Positions 12,498 to 25,369 of a stretch of DNA of 64,000 bases are shown piece by piece. Where the stretch lies: NCBI GenBank assembly GCA_026745465.1, contig JACYXH010000310.1:5248001-5312000 (forward strand), given 5' to 3'. The stretch comes from Lota lota. Lineage: Eukaryota > Chordata > Actinopteri > Gadiformes > Lotidae. The position numbers were made by a program, and so were the translations under genes. Position 1 is the stretch's first letter. The number at the start of each line of letters is the position of its first letter. Below the pieces are notes generated by a model. That model had not been told where the DNA came from. It made no database searches and saw nothing but the letters and a program-made list of their open reading frames with translations.

Positions 12498-13865
12498 GAA
12501 GAAAACACAGAACTGGTCTTGGGGTTTTGTTGTCTTGGAGTTGTCTTCCTTTGATCAGCAGATTCCAGAGTGCTAGCTGGCTGTTTGCAGGGTGGGGGAG
12601 CTGGGGGGCTGGTGTGCTTTGAGGCGTGGTATTTGTCGTTGCGTGAGGGATGTCAGCGAGGTCAGTGCCTTGCATTACCATTCACATGCTGCTGTCACAA
12701 CAGAGAGTCCTTCTAGATATTCAGCGGCCTCTCGTCCTCGTGTCTGTCTTTGTTTTTAAGTGAGACGTGTGGACGTCAGCTTGATGTGGTGCCCGTTATA
12801 CATGGGCTCAACTGAAGGTGTCAAAGGAAGCAACTGATCTCCACGTAAAACAGAACAATTATATAGATAGATGTGAATACTAACACCAATTAAGATAGTT
12901 CATAGGAAGAAATGTGCATACAGTACGCTTCCAGAGTCGTTCTAACGTACAGAGTTAGGTTATGCCGTTAGTAAACTGCCATTTTTGTTTTTGTTCAGCT
13001 CTTTAAACATTTAAAAGATATTGCCGGGCATAGCACTGAGGAATCTTCAGTCTACTGCCTTAAAAATCGTGAGAAGGATTTTTTGATCAATTCCTAAAGA
13101 CACTAGCAGGCTGGGGTCTATTTGTTAGGATCTTTTTCGAGATTAGTCAATGTAAATGCCATTAGATTCTTCCAGAAGGCTATGTATAAATGCATGAACT
13201 AACTTATTTTAATCTTCTAGTGTTCAGGTCTAACACAATGTTATGTAATCGAAAAACAAGTCTGTTTGCTAATCATGGCAAAATACATAAAACTCATAGA
13301 AAATCAAAAGCATAAAGACTTGGTATTGACAGTGAAAACCAGTTAAACAAATCAATAATAAATGATTTGTAAAATCAAAACCAAAATTTAGCTAAGAATA
13401 CATTGAAGTTGAGTTGCAACTTCAACTGATATGGGAGCATCAGAAAATATCTCAAACTAACCATTAAAGCATGGCTCATCAACATTTTATCTTACAATTT
13501 TCATTAAAAACGAATGTGCTGTGTCGCTTAAATAAATGATAATATTGAGAAAGCAATGGTAACAATGATGGAGATGACCTACTGGGAAGTTCACTACAGT
13601 GGACGATGAAAGGTGTCAGGAAGGGAGAAGCTGGCAAGGATGCTTTGCACCTCTATTGCTAAATAGTTAATGACAGAGCTCCGGGAGGTAGGTAGGTAGA
13701 AAACCCCTTCTTGCACCCCCAAGTCAACCAGGAGCTCAAGACCCACAGGTACCTTCCAGATAATATGAAAGAGGCAAAACAGCAGTAGAGTTGCAGGAAT
13801 CACCACTGTACTTCTCCTGGATAAACCATTCCACGGAATAATTAACTTTGGATATACAGTGTGAT
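11260..13865. other. Non-coding DNA
   Basis: No gene recognised. It contains the poly-G tract at 12.45 kb and a short (GT) run just before it (about 12,411-12,440). The rest is ordinary complex sequence without a supported ORF. Confidence 0.6.
12450..12496. repeat. Poly-G tract, 47 G, next to a short GT repeat
   Basis: Uninterrupted G run directly downstream of a tgtgtgtg stretch and tcatgtagt. It encodes spurious poly-Gly or poly-Pro frames. Confidence 0.95.
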
Positions 13866-13867
13866 GC

Positions 13868-13884
13868 GCACACACACACACGCA

Positions 13885-13947
<63 letters not shown>
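13868..13947. repeat. (CA)n microsatellite with a CACG-interrupted 5' part
   Basis: CA array of about 80 bp; the first 25 bp contain acgcacgcgc interruptions. Confidence 0.97.
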
Positions 13948-13949
<2 letters not shown>

Positions 13950-14192
13950 TAACATTTCACTCTTTCCTTTTAAATACTTTAAAGGCCAACCATGTGGCGG
14001 AATGGACAGAAAAAAAAGCTTAGACTAATCCCTATACCCGAGACAACAAAAATAATTAATTGTGCCTAATTTGCAGCTGTCTAAACAGAGATTGGATTTC
14101 GTTTAATGCTAAACAAGCCAGAACAGGAAATAAACACATTCCTAATTTAAAACTCCCCCCTCCCACCCTCCAAAAGTGTTTCCGCTCTCTTC

Positions 14193-14194
<2 letters not shown>

Positions 14195-14242
<48 letters not shown>

Positions 14243-14262
14243 CTTTCTCTCTCTCTCTCTTA
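14195..14262. repeat. (CT)n microsatellite
   Basis: CT array of about 65 bp, interrupted by ctcgctctttct. It gives a Ser-Leu pseudo-ORF. Confidence 0.97.
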
Positions 14263-14413
14263 TGTATGCAAATGAGTGTGTAGGTTCGCTCCCTGCACTG
14301 ATGGAGGATGTCCCAAGAGAAGGTTTTTCCCCTTATTCTTCTTCTCCTCCCTTCAAATCCAAGGTTGAAGTTGCTGCCGTCTTTATTCCTACCAAACCAG
14401 CGCTCCAGCTTCT

Positions 14414-14491
14414 ACATACATACTGCTGCAATCTCAGCCTTCTCTGTGAACTACATGCACACTGCTGCAATCTCAGCCTTCTTGGTGAACT
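14414..14491. repeat. Tandem duplication, 2 x 39 bp
   Basis: actgctgcaatctcagcctt starts at 14,422 and again at 14,461, giving a 39-bp period. The copies differ at a few positions (tctctgtgaacta versus tcttggtgaactc). Confidence 0.85.
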
Positions 14492-14599
14492 CACATCAGA
14501 GGGCAGAAATGTAAATGGACCCTGCATTCACCAGGGCCCAAGTTATAGCTTGTTCTCTCACTACTCCTTCTTTCCTTCCTAAATTTTTTTTAAGTACAA

Positions 14600-14668
14600 A
14601 ATGTGTGTGTGTGTGTGCATGTGTATGTCTGTGTGTGTTGGGTGTGTGCGTGTGGGTGTGGGGGGATA

Positions 14669-14700
<32 letters not shown>

Positions 14701-14728
14701 GCGTGTGTATGTGCTTGTGTGTGGGATC
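14600..14728. repeat. Imperfect (TG)n microsatellite
   Basis: TG-rich stretch of about 130 bp with many interruptions (tgcatg, gggtgtg, gggggata). The purest run is about 14,670-14,694. Confidence 0.95.
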
Positions 14729-15512
14729 ATAAACTGCCTGTATACTAAAGAGTGGAAGGATATGACTGTTATCTGTGACTCTGACAGAGCAACTGTGAGT
14801 GACAGAACTGGTACATGCAAACCTCTGAAGGCCAGGGATCATTTGCATCTTCTCTGGCTTACATTCTCCTCCAACTCCTCACCCACTTACTATGGTTTGA
14901 TTGGCTCAGCCACTCAAAACCACTCTACACAAAATCACACAAAAGTTTACAAAAGATTGTGACAAATTCAATGTGATTATTATAATTGGAGGTCCGCCAC
15001 AACAACACAATGTTGCATTTCGCATGCGATTTGATTATTTTAGACATTTTCTGGTTTTACATTATTAGAGAGAGGGAAAGGGTTATTTAATGCAGTAGCT
15101 GGACACCCTGCTAAGTGCTAAGTTGTTATCTGAGAGGTGATTCATTATACCACCTTGCTACGTGTATTTTCTGAAATAAAAATGTGTTTCTCTCTGCAGA
15201 CATTGCTTGTATCAAACAATCGGGGCAAGTGGAAATACCGCAGTATAATGTGTTTAAAAATAATGTGTTTTAAATTAATTTTCTTCTTATTCACGACTCC
15301 TCTTCTCAAAATCTCAACCTTGATTTGCCAGAACAGTGTAATCATGATTTAATGGACTCTTTATGTAATCAAATGTGCCTGGCAAAACGTGGACTGAACC
15401 AGATCAGGGCTTGTTTGTGTACGAGCAAATATGCTTTTCTCTCCCCCAAACCTCCAACCCTTCTCTGAATAATTCTAGATTTAGCAAATCAAAACTTCTA
15501 ACTACCTGTTAG

Positions 15513-15538
15513 CGCCACCATCACTTGTGATGGTGGCG
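15513..15538. repeat. Perfect 12-bp hairpin, 2-nt loop
   Basis: cgccaccatcac at 15,513-15,524 is the exact reverse complement of gtgatggtggcg at 15,527-15,538. It is immediately followed by an atttcattgaaatgat direct/quasi-palindromic repeat cluster at 15,541-15,600. Confidence 0.85.
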
Positions 15539-15540
15539 TA

Positions 15541-15600
15541 TGTAATTTCATTGAAATGATTTCATGAAATGATTTCATTGAAATGATGTAATTTCATTGG
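15541..15600. repeat. Quasi-palindromic tandem repeat cluster
   Basis: atttcattgaaatgat occurs twice, with atgatttcatgaaatgat in between and a further atttcattgg at the end, all built from the half-palindrome atttcat/atgaaat. Likely a product of slippage or foldback copying. Confidence 0.75.
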
Positions 15601-15849
15601 ACATGTCAGCATTAAGAGCATATCATAGGTTCATTCAGCCCTTATCCCTGAGCACAGATGTATTAGAACAATATTTCTTTCTAAAATAAAGTATTGTGAG
15701 TCTGCAATAGTCAACACCAAAGGCAGAGTTTATATAGGGACACAATATGATTTAAGATTAAGCTACTACTTAATAGCAATAACATTAATAAACATTTTAT
15801 GATAATTCTAATTACATTATTATTATTAATAATAATAATAATAACAATA

Positions 15850-15915
15850 ATAATAATACGTTATTTTGTATAGCTCTTTTCAAGATTCTCAAAAACACTT
15901 TACAGCTAAATAAAA
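15850..15915. repeat. Possible interspersed repeat tail
   Basis: The text gtatagctcttttcaagatt followed by aaaacactttacagct resembles the vertebrate and fish repeat tail tatagcgcttttcaagatac... cgctttaca. An ATT/AAT-rich simple repeat (about 15,820-15,857) sits directly upstream. Family not established. Confidence 0.4.
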
Positions 15916-18374
15916 TCACATAATAAAAGCATTCTAAAATAGCAATAGTCTAATTGTTGTTTTACTTTCCTCCTGGTATTAAATCCGAATCTCAAACCAG
16001 TAAATAATTTATATACTTATCACAACCTCTGTAATTAGGGATGCACTGTTCTCAAATCCTATGAGAAAACAATCCAAAACATCCGGTCCAAGCACTAAAA
16101 CCTGAGAGCAGATTTCTGTAGGGATTGAATACACGTTTGAAAAATCCTGGTTGCTGAGACTGCCTGTATTGAATTTCTTGTCAGAGGATATTAAGTAGCA
16201 ACAATTGGGAATGGCATTCACTAACCCTTCTCCGGTTCACAATTGTGAATCAACTAGAGCTTCTGTGTTTCTCAGTTTATTTCAGTCATTTCTTTTTGAT
16301 TTTTGATAAAGCCTGTATCAAATTACTGTTGTTGATTAATTTAATTAATCCATGCAGGAGGGAAGAAAATAATTAGCAAAAAAGGTAATTGTTAGACCAC
16401 AGTATTATATTTGAGTTTAATTTAACTTTCATTATCTAATTCGGTATTAAATGTTTATATTTTTTGCACTTTTTTTGTTTCATTTTCCTGGGTGTCTTCA
16501 CTCACTTGACCCAGTGCAGACTGACTGGGTCAGTCTTTACTGACCTAATAAAAGTAATTATCAACGCTATCCTAGTTTAATATATCACACATTTTCGCAG
16601 GGGGAAATTAACAGCTATTGCAGTCTCCCAGCTGTCTCTGTCACTGTGACAGTGAGCCACGTGCGATATGAAATAGAGCATCTATGGGGTGACCAGGTAT
16701 GTACAAACACCTGTTTACGAATCATTGATGACGACTCACCTGTCATCTCATGAATTTCTGTCTGCATGGAATTTAATTCTGAAAAGATGTGATCTGAAAA
16801 CTGTCACAGCCGCCGACATCTCTACAGTTCCTCAAGAATCTTGTGTGAAAAAAAGAAAGTCTGCTGCCATCATTGCTTTTGAATAGCAGGCTGGACAGTG
16901 TTTGTGGAGGGGTTGTAGTTGGGGGTGTTGCCACATCAACGAGTTGCCATGGAAATGGTATGAGTACATTCCTACCGCAGGCAAATACAAAAAAGGAAGA
17001 AAATGGGTTCAAGGATGTAGGTACAGGGCGTGTAAACAATCTCACCTATGTAAAGTTACCATGCAGTATCTGCTACAGTCTATAGTGAACATGGAAGCTT
17101 TCTGCTTTTTGATGCATTCTTTCTTATCTGAAAATGCTTGACACATAAATTGGATATAAATTTTGATGAAGGCCAGTGACAGATCAGCCTGTTCTGGAAT
17201 ACTGTTTGCTGTTGAACAAATTCCTGACAGTTTTGAGCACTCCTTATCTTCTAATGAAATCAAAGCTCCTGCATTTAAATATTATTTATTTATTTTCTTC
17301 TACTGTTGTCTGTTTGTTCCATTAAAGTTTATCAAACATTATTTTGGTCACACAATTTCAGTTCCATCTTTAAAATATGTAGGGCTTTCCAGTTGAGGGG
17401 AGATGGAATTTTAAGGTAAGTTTAAATCGGGATGAGACAGAACTCGGCGTGCTTCACGGGCTATTAAACTTCCCGTGGACCACCGGGAGGCACCTCAGCT
17501 TGTCAGACTCCACTCTTGAGCAGTACCAGAGATCTTTTTAACAGGAGCCAGTGGTTTTCAATGAATGAATGAAGGATACTTACAAATCACCCACTCAATG
17601 CCCTGACATTTCTTGGCATGCCGGACAAAAACGTCGCTCTCATATTAAAGGACACCTAAACCATTTAATTCAAGACATAGCAAGGAGGACCTTCATTATT
17701 TTTGCTTTGATTCAGCCTTCTCAGAATTAATCAAAAATGTAACCGTTGTAAAGTTTTTTTCTCTTTTTTGGGGGTTGGTGAAACAAGGCATATACTTCAA
17801 ACGTTAGAAGTTTTAGAAATGAAAGAAATAGTCAAAACATGCCAGAAAGAAACTGGGCCACCTACTCGATTCAAAGCTTTCGCTGATGGAGGCCGAGCCA
17901 CCGACCTTGCTAGTTGTTCATTGTTTCATTCACATTACTGACTTATCTTAATCTTAACGAAGACTTTGTCTTTGATAAACTGTTTGACATTGATCAATGC
18001 TGGTGTAATTCACTGATGGGTGGAAGAAGAAAGGGCTAAGAACATCAACACAAAGTTGGCACCCCCTTCTACATTCTGAGTGCTGCAGTTGTTATTTGTC
18101 ATTTGCAGTTGTTATTTGGTCAGGTGCATTGCATGATGTTGCATCGTCTCTTTGATATGACTTTATGATACAGCTTAATGACATCTTTCGGAACCATTGT
18201 TTTTAATCCAAGATCTCCGCATGTATTTCAATGACATATCAGGCTCATGATTATCAGAGTGCGTACTGGGCACATTGGGCACATTTCTGGAAATAATTCT
18301 AAAACTATTTTGTTAAGGTGGAGTTTTTTTCCCCATCATTTTATCTATTATTTTCTTTCTCATTCTAAGCATTT

Positions 18375-18630
18375 TAGGTATGTTTCCATTGGACTGATGC
18401 AATCTTTCCGGAGTTAAACAAGTGTCCATTAGCCATTAATGCTGCCAAATGCATTTCTGCCTTGTTTTCAGTTTTTCGAAGAGCGACAAACCGAATACAA
18501 GACAGAATTCACCTTCACATGTATTACCCCAGTCTTCAGGGTTAGCTATATTTCCTTGGACTGATGCAGTTTTTCAGCAGTTATACAAGTGTGCATTAGG
18601 CAGTTATGCTGTGCTGTATGCAGTTTGTCT
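18375..18630 (+). repeat. Two diverged direct repeats about 168 bp apart
   Basis: ttggactgatgcaatctttc, then ttaaacaagtgtccattagc (18,388-18,433), corresponds to ttggactgatgcagtttttc, then ttatacaagtgtgcattagg (18,556-18,600). Similarity extends over about 85 bp in each copy. They look like an old tandem duplication or two copies of an interspersed repeat. Confidence 0.7.
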
Positions 18631-18641
18631 ATGAGCTATGA

Positions 18642-18662
18642 GGGGGGGGGGGGGGGGGGGGG
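18642..18662. repeat. Poly-G tract, 21 G
   Basis: Uninterrupted G run following atgagctatga. Confidence 0.95.
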
Positions 18663-19379
18663 TTGCACTGCTGAGCTTCTTGGCTCCCATGGACTCGTCT
18701 CGATAACCAAAGAAGAGTCCAGCATCAGGACCAGAGGTCGATGAGAGCCATTGAGATCTTTATCAGGATCTTCATAAAGATGCAGCAGTAGAGGTAGTTG
18801 TGAGTTATATCTCTCTTGTTAATATGTAACTGTAAACTTGACTCAAGAAGTTAATATCCAACCTGCATGCATTACAATGTATCCAAATAAATATGCCTTT
18901 GTTTCTTACAATCGCACTTTAGCCCACACTAGCTTGAGCAACGTGCAATACGACCCCCAGTGAGTCCATGAGCCCTCTGGTTATTGTTATGGAAGTCCTC
19001 TGGAGCCAGTTCTGTCGGTTATCCTTTATTAGCAGGAGCTTGTTAATTCCCGATTGGATCCTGCATGTGGATTGTAAAGATTTCTGTGTGCCCTAAGTAG
19101 TACTACAATAAGCTCCTGCCCACAATAGCGTTGCTAATAAAGTCGATATATACGGATTGTGTTTTAAAGGCGAAGGATTCCCCAGAACAAAAAGATACAA
19201 AGATACTTAGGGAGAACCCATTTATTAAGGATCACTCAATGGCTGTCTGAGCTCAGGGTTTCAACAGAAGTGCTGACCTTGCCATGGACTGTCCATTGAT
19301 TACATTGACGCACAAAGCAGTTGAGGGGCACTAAGGTGCTGCACTAAGTTTGCTAACCACTGGAGAACACCATGCAACA

Positions 19380-19381
<2 letters not shown>

Positions 19382-19430
<49 letters not shown>

Positions 19431-19436
19431 TGAGTA

Positions 19437-19470
<34 letters not shown>
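19382..19470. repeat. Compound microsatellite (GT)n-(GA)n
   Basis: A GT run of about 42 bp passes into a GA run of about 45 bp through gagagagtgagtaagtg. Confidence 0.97.
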
Positions 19471-19472
<2 letters not shown>

Positions 19473-20268
19473 GGATGGATCTCTATACATCTACGGGTGA
19501 ATCGTGCAAAGATATGATGAAAGTACTGATAGGCTCACATAAGTGATTCTAATAACTGAGTAATATCTGCAACCACCTCTGTGGATTTTTACACTAAGAA
19601 TTGTAATCCAATTATCTTGGAAACATATTTCCATAAGCCAAGTAATAATTCTCTACAATAAGAGTAGGAAGGTGGGAGGGAACATCCAAGATCACGAAGC
19701 TGGATGACACTTCCTGATCTATCCATTCACCAGCTGTAAACTAAACAGCAGCCAGTAATTAGCTAACATACTGCGAATAAGGATTTACTAGCAGTTCCCA
19801 TTAACTCGTAAAATGTCATAGCCCATGGTGATAACGGCCATGTGTGTCTTAATAATCACATTGTGCCGCTCTCTCCCAAATTGCATTTTTTTCTCTCACT
19901 CTTTTTCTTTTTTTCTAATCTGAAATCGAAAATCCCATTATGAGCAACTCCTTCTACAGTAGGCCCCTGTTCTGCTGACTCAGCCCGACTGCTGATATAT
20001 GAAATGCATCCGGACTGCAGGCATGCAGCTCTGGTGTCTGGCTATTTTGGAGCAGGCAGATAAACAGAGAGCCATAAATCAAACGCTGGTTGGTATAAAA
20101 GAATATGACTATTTGCAGTGAATGACAATGATTCCGCTCGGTGAGAGAAAGCCATTTTTAAAGAAGAAGGGGGAACTTTACAGCCCCGGTTTGCTGATAC
20201 TTTTATTTCTCTGCATCTCATTCACCTGCAACTTCAAACGGTGTACTGCTCCATTGGGAATATGAAAT

Positions 20269-20270
<2 letters not shown>

Positions 20271-20359
<89 letters not shown>

Positions 20360-20425
20360 CACACATATTTATATACACACATAAATACATATATACATAC
20401 ATACACGCACACGCACATATATATA
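20271..20425. repeat. (CA)n-(TA)n compound microsatellite
   Basis: A CA run (about 20,271-20,336) is followed by tacatatata repeats and imperfect ACAT/ATAC motifs to about 20,425. Confidence 0.97.
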
Positions 20426-20599
20426 AAATTGTCATTTTCTGATTCAGTGGTCCAGACCTAGACACTACGGACAAAAAACGGGTAAACATTAAATTGATGC
20501 ATTGAAAGGACGATTTTAGCTTAGTCATTGATAAGAAATAAATAAATATATCGGATGAGCTGCAACCTTTACCAGCATGGATTGCTGCGGCGGCAGCCA

Positions 20600-20960
20600 G
20601 CAAAGGCAGGTTGCGCTAATTAGCTACCTAATTAGCTTAATTGGTCAGGTGATTGTCGCTGCCTCGTGATCACTCTGTTTAATGTAATGACGGTTATTAT
20701 AATTTCAACGTGTTGCTCTCGCCTGTACACGATGCCTCTGTTAATAGCGTCTACGTTGCTTTACATATTTCCTTAGTTGCTAAAGCTCCGTGGCTAATGA
20801 GTAACAGTTAAGCCACCTCGCGATCCATTTCCTTTATTGATTTGGCTGTCAAGGTCAGCGTGATTATGGATGGCTGCTTGACTGAGTGATCTGCAGTAAC
20901 CTGGGTACCGAAGGCTAAACAAACACGCTAAATATACGAATCTCAGCCATTCAGTGATAG
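20600..20960. promoter_or_regulatory. Candidate conserved non-coding element
   Basis: This is complex non-coding sequence with no ORF or repeat. Three TAATT homeodomain-type cores fall within 26 bp (20,617-20,642) in a partly repeated gctaattagct / cctaattagct arrangement. A tgattatggatggc stretch follows further on. Such composition is typical of vertebrate developmental enhancers, but conservation cannot be tested here, so this is inference only. Confidence 0.25.
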
Positions 20961-21955
20961 CGATACTGCGGTCCAATGACGCCGCTGCAGTGTCAAACAC
21001 AACGCTACCCTTGTAGCATTATCTCTTGTGGAACTCCTCCCCTCTGTCTCCTTTATTTCTTTATCTCTCTGTCTTACCTCAGCTGCCTCTCTGGGAGGCA
21101 AAGATGGTGTTTGATGTTAAGCCTTTGTTTACCTAGCTTACCCCGTCGTATTATTTCTCTCTCTTAGTGACAATATTGCGAATCCCCCAGCAGCCTGTTC
21201 CCCTCGGGCATATAATGAGGTAGTAGAAATGATACACAGTCTTGTTTCTTCTCCTTGAAGAGGGTTTCTGCCACACGGCCGGACACGTCATTTTTCAAGC
21301 ACCGATATATTTTGCCCAGTTGACAGATCTTTTTTTTTTTAATGGTAAATTCTTGAAAAATCGCTTCGTTTATATACAGAAAGTAGTATCTGTCTAGATT
21401 CCTGCTTGAAGGATTCTGATGTTTAAAGAGTTCTGAATGCCACTGTAGGTTCTTCTCATTGTCAGATTAGACTTGTTTATGAACTTCACATATTACATAT
21501 TTAGTTTGTAAATGTAAGAAATACAGGACTTTAAGAATGAATGATAATGAACACATGAAACCATGGAACATCTTGTGAGGCTACCTGCCAGACTTATATT
21601 GACCTCCCTTCAGCTCTTGGCTGCAGCTTCAATGCAATATGTTGTACACATGCATACATTGGTGCAACTGATAAAATAAAGTGTTTAATGTTTGGCACCG
21701 ACAGACTCAGACCAAAGCTGTCTTTGCTCAGCACAAATAACACAAGGGGTAACGCTACCCTACAGTTACTATCATACATATTATTTGTGTTTGTCTGTAT
21801 TCACAAATTGTGCTCTAACTTATTTTAGCACAAACCTCTAACATCTGAGAAGCCAAACTCTGCCAAAATGAACAGAGATACACTGGGTAAACTAGATTAT
21901 ATTATATTTTCATATAAATTGAAGCTAAATCTAAATATGAAAAATGTTGAAGCAG

Positions 21956-21985
21956 TACAATGCCAGATCAAAATCTGGCATTGTA
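21956..21985. repeat. Perfect 13-bp hairpin, 4-nt loop
   Basis: tacaatgccagat at 21,956-21,968 is the exact reverse complement of atctggcattgta at 21,973-21,985, with loop caaa. At 30 nt it is too short for a microRNA precursor. It may be a foldback relic. Confidence 0.85.
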
Positions 21986-22507
21986 GAAAATGTCTGGGTA
22001 GAAGTCTGATACAAAGCCTAAAATGGTTAAATCAACTTCTTTGAAAATGTAGAGAACAGAGAACCAGTGGCATAACCAATCTAGTCACTGGGGATAAATA
22101 ACTTTCCTTACCCCCCTTGACATTATTGTCTTTTTCTGTTGTACCTGTCATTTATATTACAGTTATGTTTATTATTATTCCTGTCGCATCTGTTATTTGT
22201 GGTTTAGCTGTTTGTCATTATTTTAGCTGCTGTATCTAATATTTTTGTTTTGGTGATATTGTCCTCTTTGTTTGTATTTTAAAACCAAATAAAATACTTA
22301 AATAAAAAATGGTGATCGAGGATTTCAAACAATCATCCAAACGGAGCGGTTGATATTGGCACTGTAAAGCCCATTAGCACACATCCACATATGTGAGCAA
22401 ATATTTGACACAAAAGTGATACAATAACCTACTAGTTTACTATGCCCCAAAATGGTGTTCTTGGGTGAGAGGGAGGCTGTGACCTCGCGGCTTATGTCCT
22501 CATCTAT

Positions 22508-22529
22508 CCCCCCCCCCCCCCCCCCCCCC
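22508..22529. repeat. Poly-C tract, 22 C
   Basis: Uninterrupted C run. Confidence 0.95.
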
Positions 22530-25369
22530 ATTCTCTGCTTTCACTCTCCACTGTCCACCATCTGATGAAGTACAAACATTTTCAGAAGCACCTCAAAGAA
22601 GCGAAATAACAGCTATTCTGCTGCCATTGTATTGTTGAAAGACACCTGAGGGATCATTAAGGGGAACAACAAGAGGGCCCACTCTATGTAACTCCCTTCG
22701 CATGCCATGAGAAATTGGAAATGACTGCAAGTGTGCCTGGATTCATGGGCCCTTTTCAGATCAATTCCTTTGAGTGTCTTTGAAGGCGGTTAAGTCTGGC
22801 ACCCCCCAAGAAAGAAAGCAACCTTAATACTTGGTGCTTTTTGTTGTGCTCTTGTGGCGGTTGAAATACAGGGGGAAAACGTCACCTGTCTGTAACTGAC
22901 AGTGAAGAACACTAACTTGGTTCAAAAATCAGAACAGCCTTCTGCCACATCCATGAAGAAAATATTCCTGTTGTTTCACTTGCATCCATTATCGAACTTA
23001 TGGGAGCAACCGCAGCAGGGTCCTTGTGGGGAACTTGTTTCCGTGGTAATAATTCTCACACCAGCATCAACAGAAGACGGATGCTGCTCTCTTTGAGGTG
23101 GTAAATGGAGCTTCACACGCCGCAAAACACAAACCCAGCACAGGGACTTTGAAAAGGAAACAAAATAACCTCTTTACCGGTGCATTGAGAAATCAATGTG
23201 CCATTGTTCGTAGAAGCGCAACAGATTTGTTACCCTGACTAGTCTGGATCGGTGTGGCGTTGTCAGATTAAGAACACAGGGCTGCTGCTTAATGTTCACT
23301 GTCTGGCATTTCGGTTTGTAAAGAGAGCCATGTGGTAAGAAAGGGACTACAGAATAGATTTAGGGTTAACCATTCTAAAACATGTAACTGTCAAAGGATA
23401 GGAATATTAGTCAAGGACATTAGTCACACTTTTTTAGTCACACTTCAAATTGACTTAATAGGTCAAGCATTTTAACTGTACTTCATTAAGAAACGAAAAA
23501 TAACTCCATTAGAAAAAAACTAATCAAACTTTGGTGAGGAAAAAAAGCAATCTCTGTTTCATTTGAAACACAACTAATGCATAATCTATTCTTAAGTATT
23601 GGTTTTATAACGTTTATCTGGAGAATAATGTGGAATTAATGTAATGTTTAATTACAACCGAGTAAGTGGGGAAAAAATAGCTCAGTTTCACAGCACCTAA
23701 CATAAGCTGCTTGTCAGTATAATTGACCTAATACCAAATGTGTGTTGCCCACCTTCATGGAACATTTGAATAAACTGTTTTAATGTATTTTCTAGGTGTG
23801 GATATGCAGCATCCACATATTATTAAATCCACATTTTGCAGCATCCATGCTTTATTAAACTGCTTTGGTTGTTGACAAGGCATGTAAATTACATTTGTGA
23901 AACCTTTGTTCAGTATTCTATGTACTTACATTACGTTACATTACAACATGTCCCTTTTTGCACGTCATATTTTGTTTTTGAACCGGAATGTGCTTTTTGA
24001 GAAGTCTCAGATTAAAAACAAGAATTTTCATTGCATGTATACCAAGTATGTTTTAATACTACTTCTTTAGCTATAGCTATTTAATTTACTGCACGTTTTG
24101 TGACAAACAATTTACTGTATGTTAGCATTTAACACCCTCATCTAGCTAACCAAGTTAAGTCAACAAAGTGGAGCATAATAATTCAGAGATGCTTTGAGGA
24201 GGAGGGGGAAAAAGAAGAGCAGAGGTAGAAGAATGGTGATGCAATTCTTAAAAACAACATTTCATAGGGATCCCGACTCTGTCTGGCCTTTGAACAGCAT
24301 TCTTTTAGAAAACGGAGGCTGTCAATAACATCTATGCTAAAGGCTGTCTTTGTGAGCCTTTATGGGCATCAGTGCACTCTATAGGCTATGAAACTGACAT
24401 TAACAAGGCAATGAAAGTAGATGTTGCAAGTCATACTCATGCCGAGTGATGTTTTTGTGAATAATAGCTGTACGCAACATCTATCATTACAGTTAAATGC
24501 TTCAGGTAAAATAGCCGATATCTATGTAAGCTTCAGGTAAACCTTTCTTCAAAGTTGCATTATGTGTGAATTTGAAGAGATATTCCATTTCAAGCTTGAC
24601 TTTGTTTGAAGGGCTTCCTTATCTCTTGGCAAGAGAACCGCGCTTTCATTGCTTTGAGGTGACTGTAAACAGACAAATTGTTTTGATTACAGTATCTGCA
24701 TCTCTATGACGATGGTTTTTCTTTGTGTTCTCTGTTGTTCTTTTTGTTGGGCGTGGTCAACTTCAGATATTTCAATTACATATTGTGACTAAAAAATATG
24801 CTGTAGATCTATTCATCAGTCTGTCTGTCAATCTCATAGTCACTGTCATTATTTTGACAATCTTGATTGCACATGACACTTCAGTCTTTTCTTCTTGCTG
24901 TGTCCTTAAGAGGAAATGTCTGAAATATGAAACATTTTAACCAACGATTGTCTTTGATCAGCAAAAAGGTATAAACAACTCTTACCAATTTCTTTCTTCA
25001 CTTTCACAATAGTAGGCCCACATGCTGGGCCATCTATTTAAATGTCCCTAGGTGACCTAATGGAAACCTCTAGACTTTAGATGTTATTATCTGTAAAGAA
25101 TAGTTCTCACACCTGAGTAGTAGAAAAGAAACGGTGTTACTGCTTGCATTTGAGAATGTTTTACAAACTCAAACTGTTGTCTCTGTGTGTGTCCCTCTCT
25201 GTCTCTTGTGTAATTTGAGTATTGATTTTCTTTTTTGAATCTCGATGCTGTGCATGTAAACAATTATCGGCAAAACAGCATATCGTTGGCTTATTCCCTT
25301 CCTTTCATTTAATTATTAATTGATCACTTCTTTCAGATTTTGCTCATCTTCAATCTTTGGCCAGTCAAA
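22530..25369. other. Non-coding DNA
   Basis: No gene, RNA or mobile-element end was recognised. The frames present are 64-71 codons long and have no features of exons. Confidence 0.6.

Larger units (their letters stand above)
14740..19380. other. Non-coding DNA
   Basis: No coding exon was recognised. Apart from the separately listed hairpin, repeat fragments and G tract, the sequence is AT-rich and of ordinary complexity. The ORFs present are 60-90 codons with no recognised domain. Confidence 0.6.

Noticed and set aside
12307-12681. Minus-strand ORF with a proline run
   Set aside because: The proline run is the poly-G tract read on the other strand; nothing else in it looks like a protein domain.
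21956-21985. MicroRNA precursor
   Set aside because: The hairpin is only 30 nt; precursors are about 60-80 nt.
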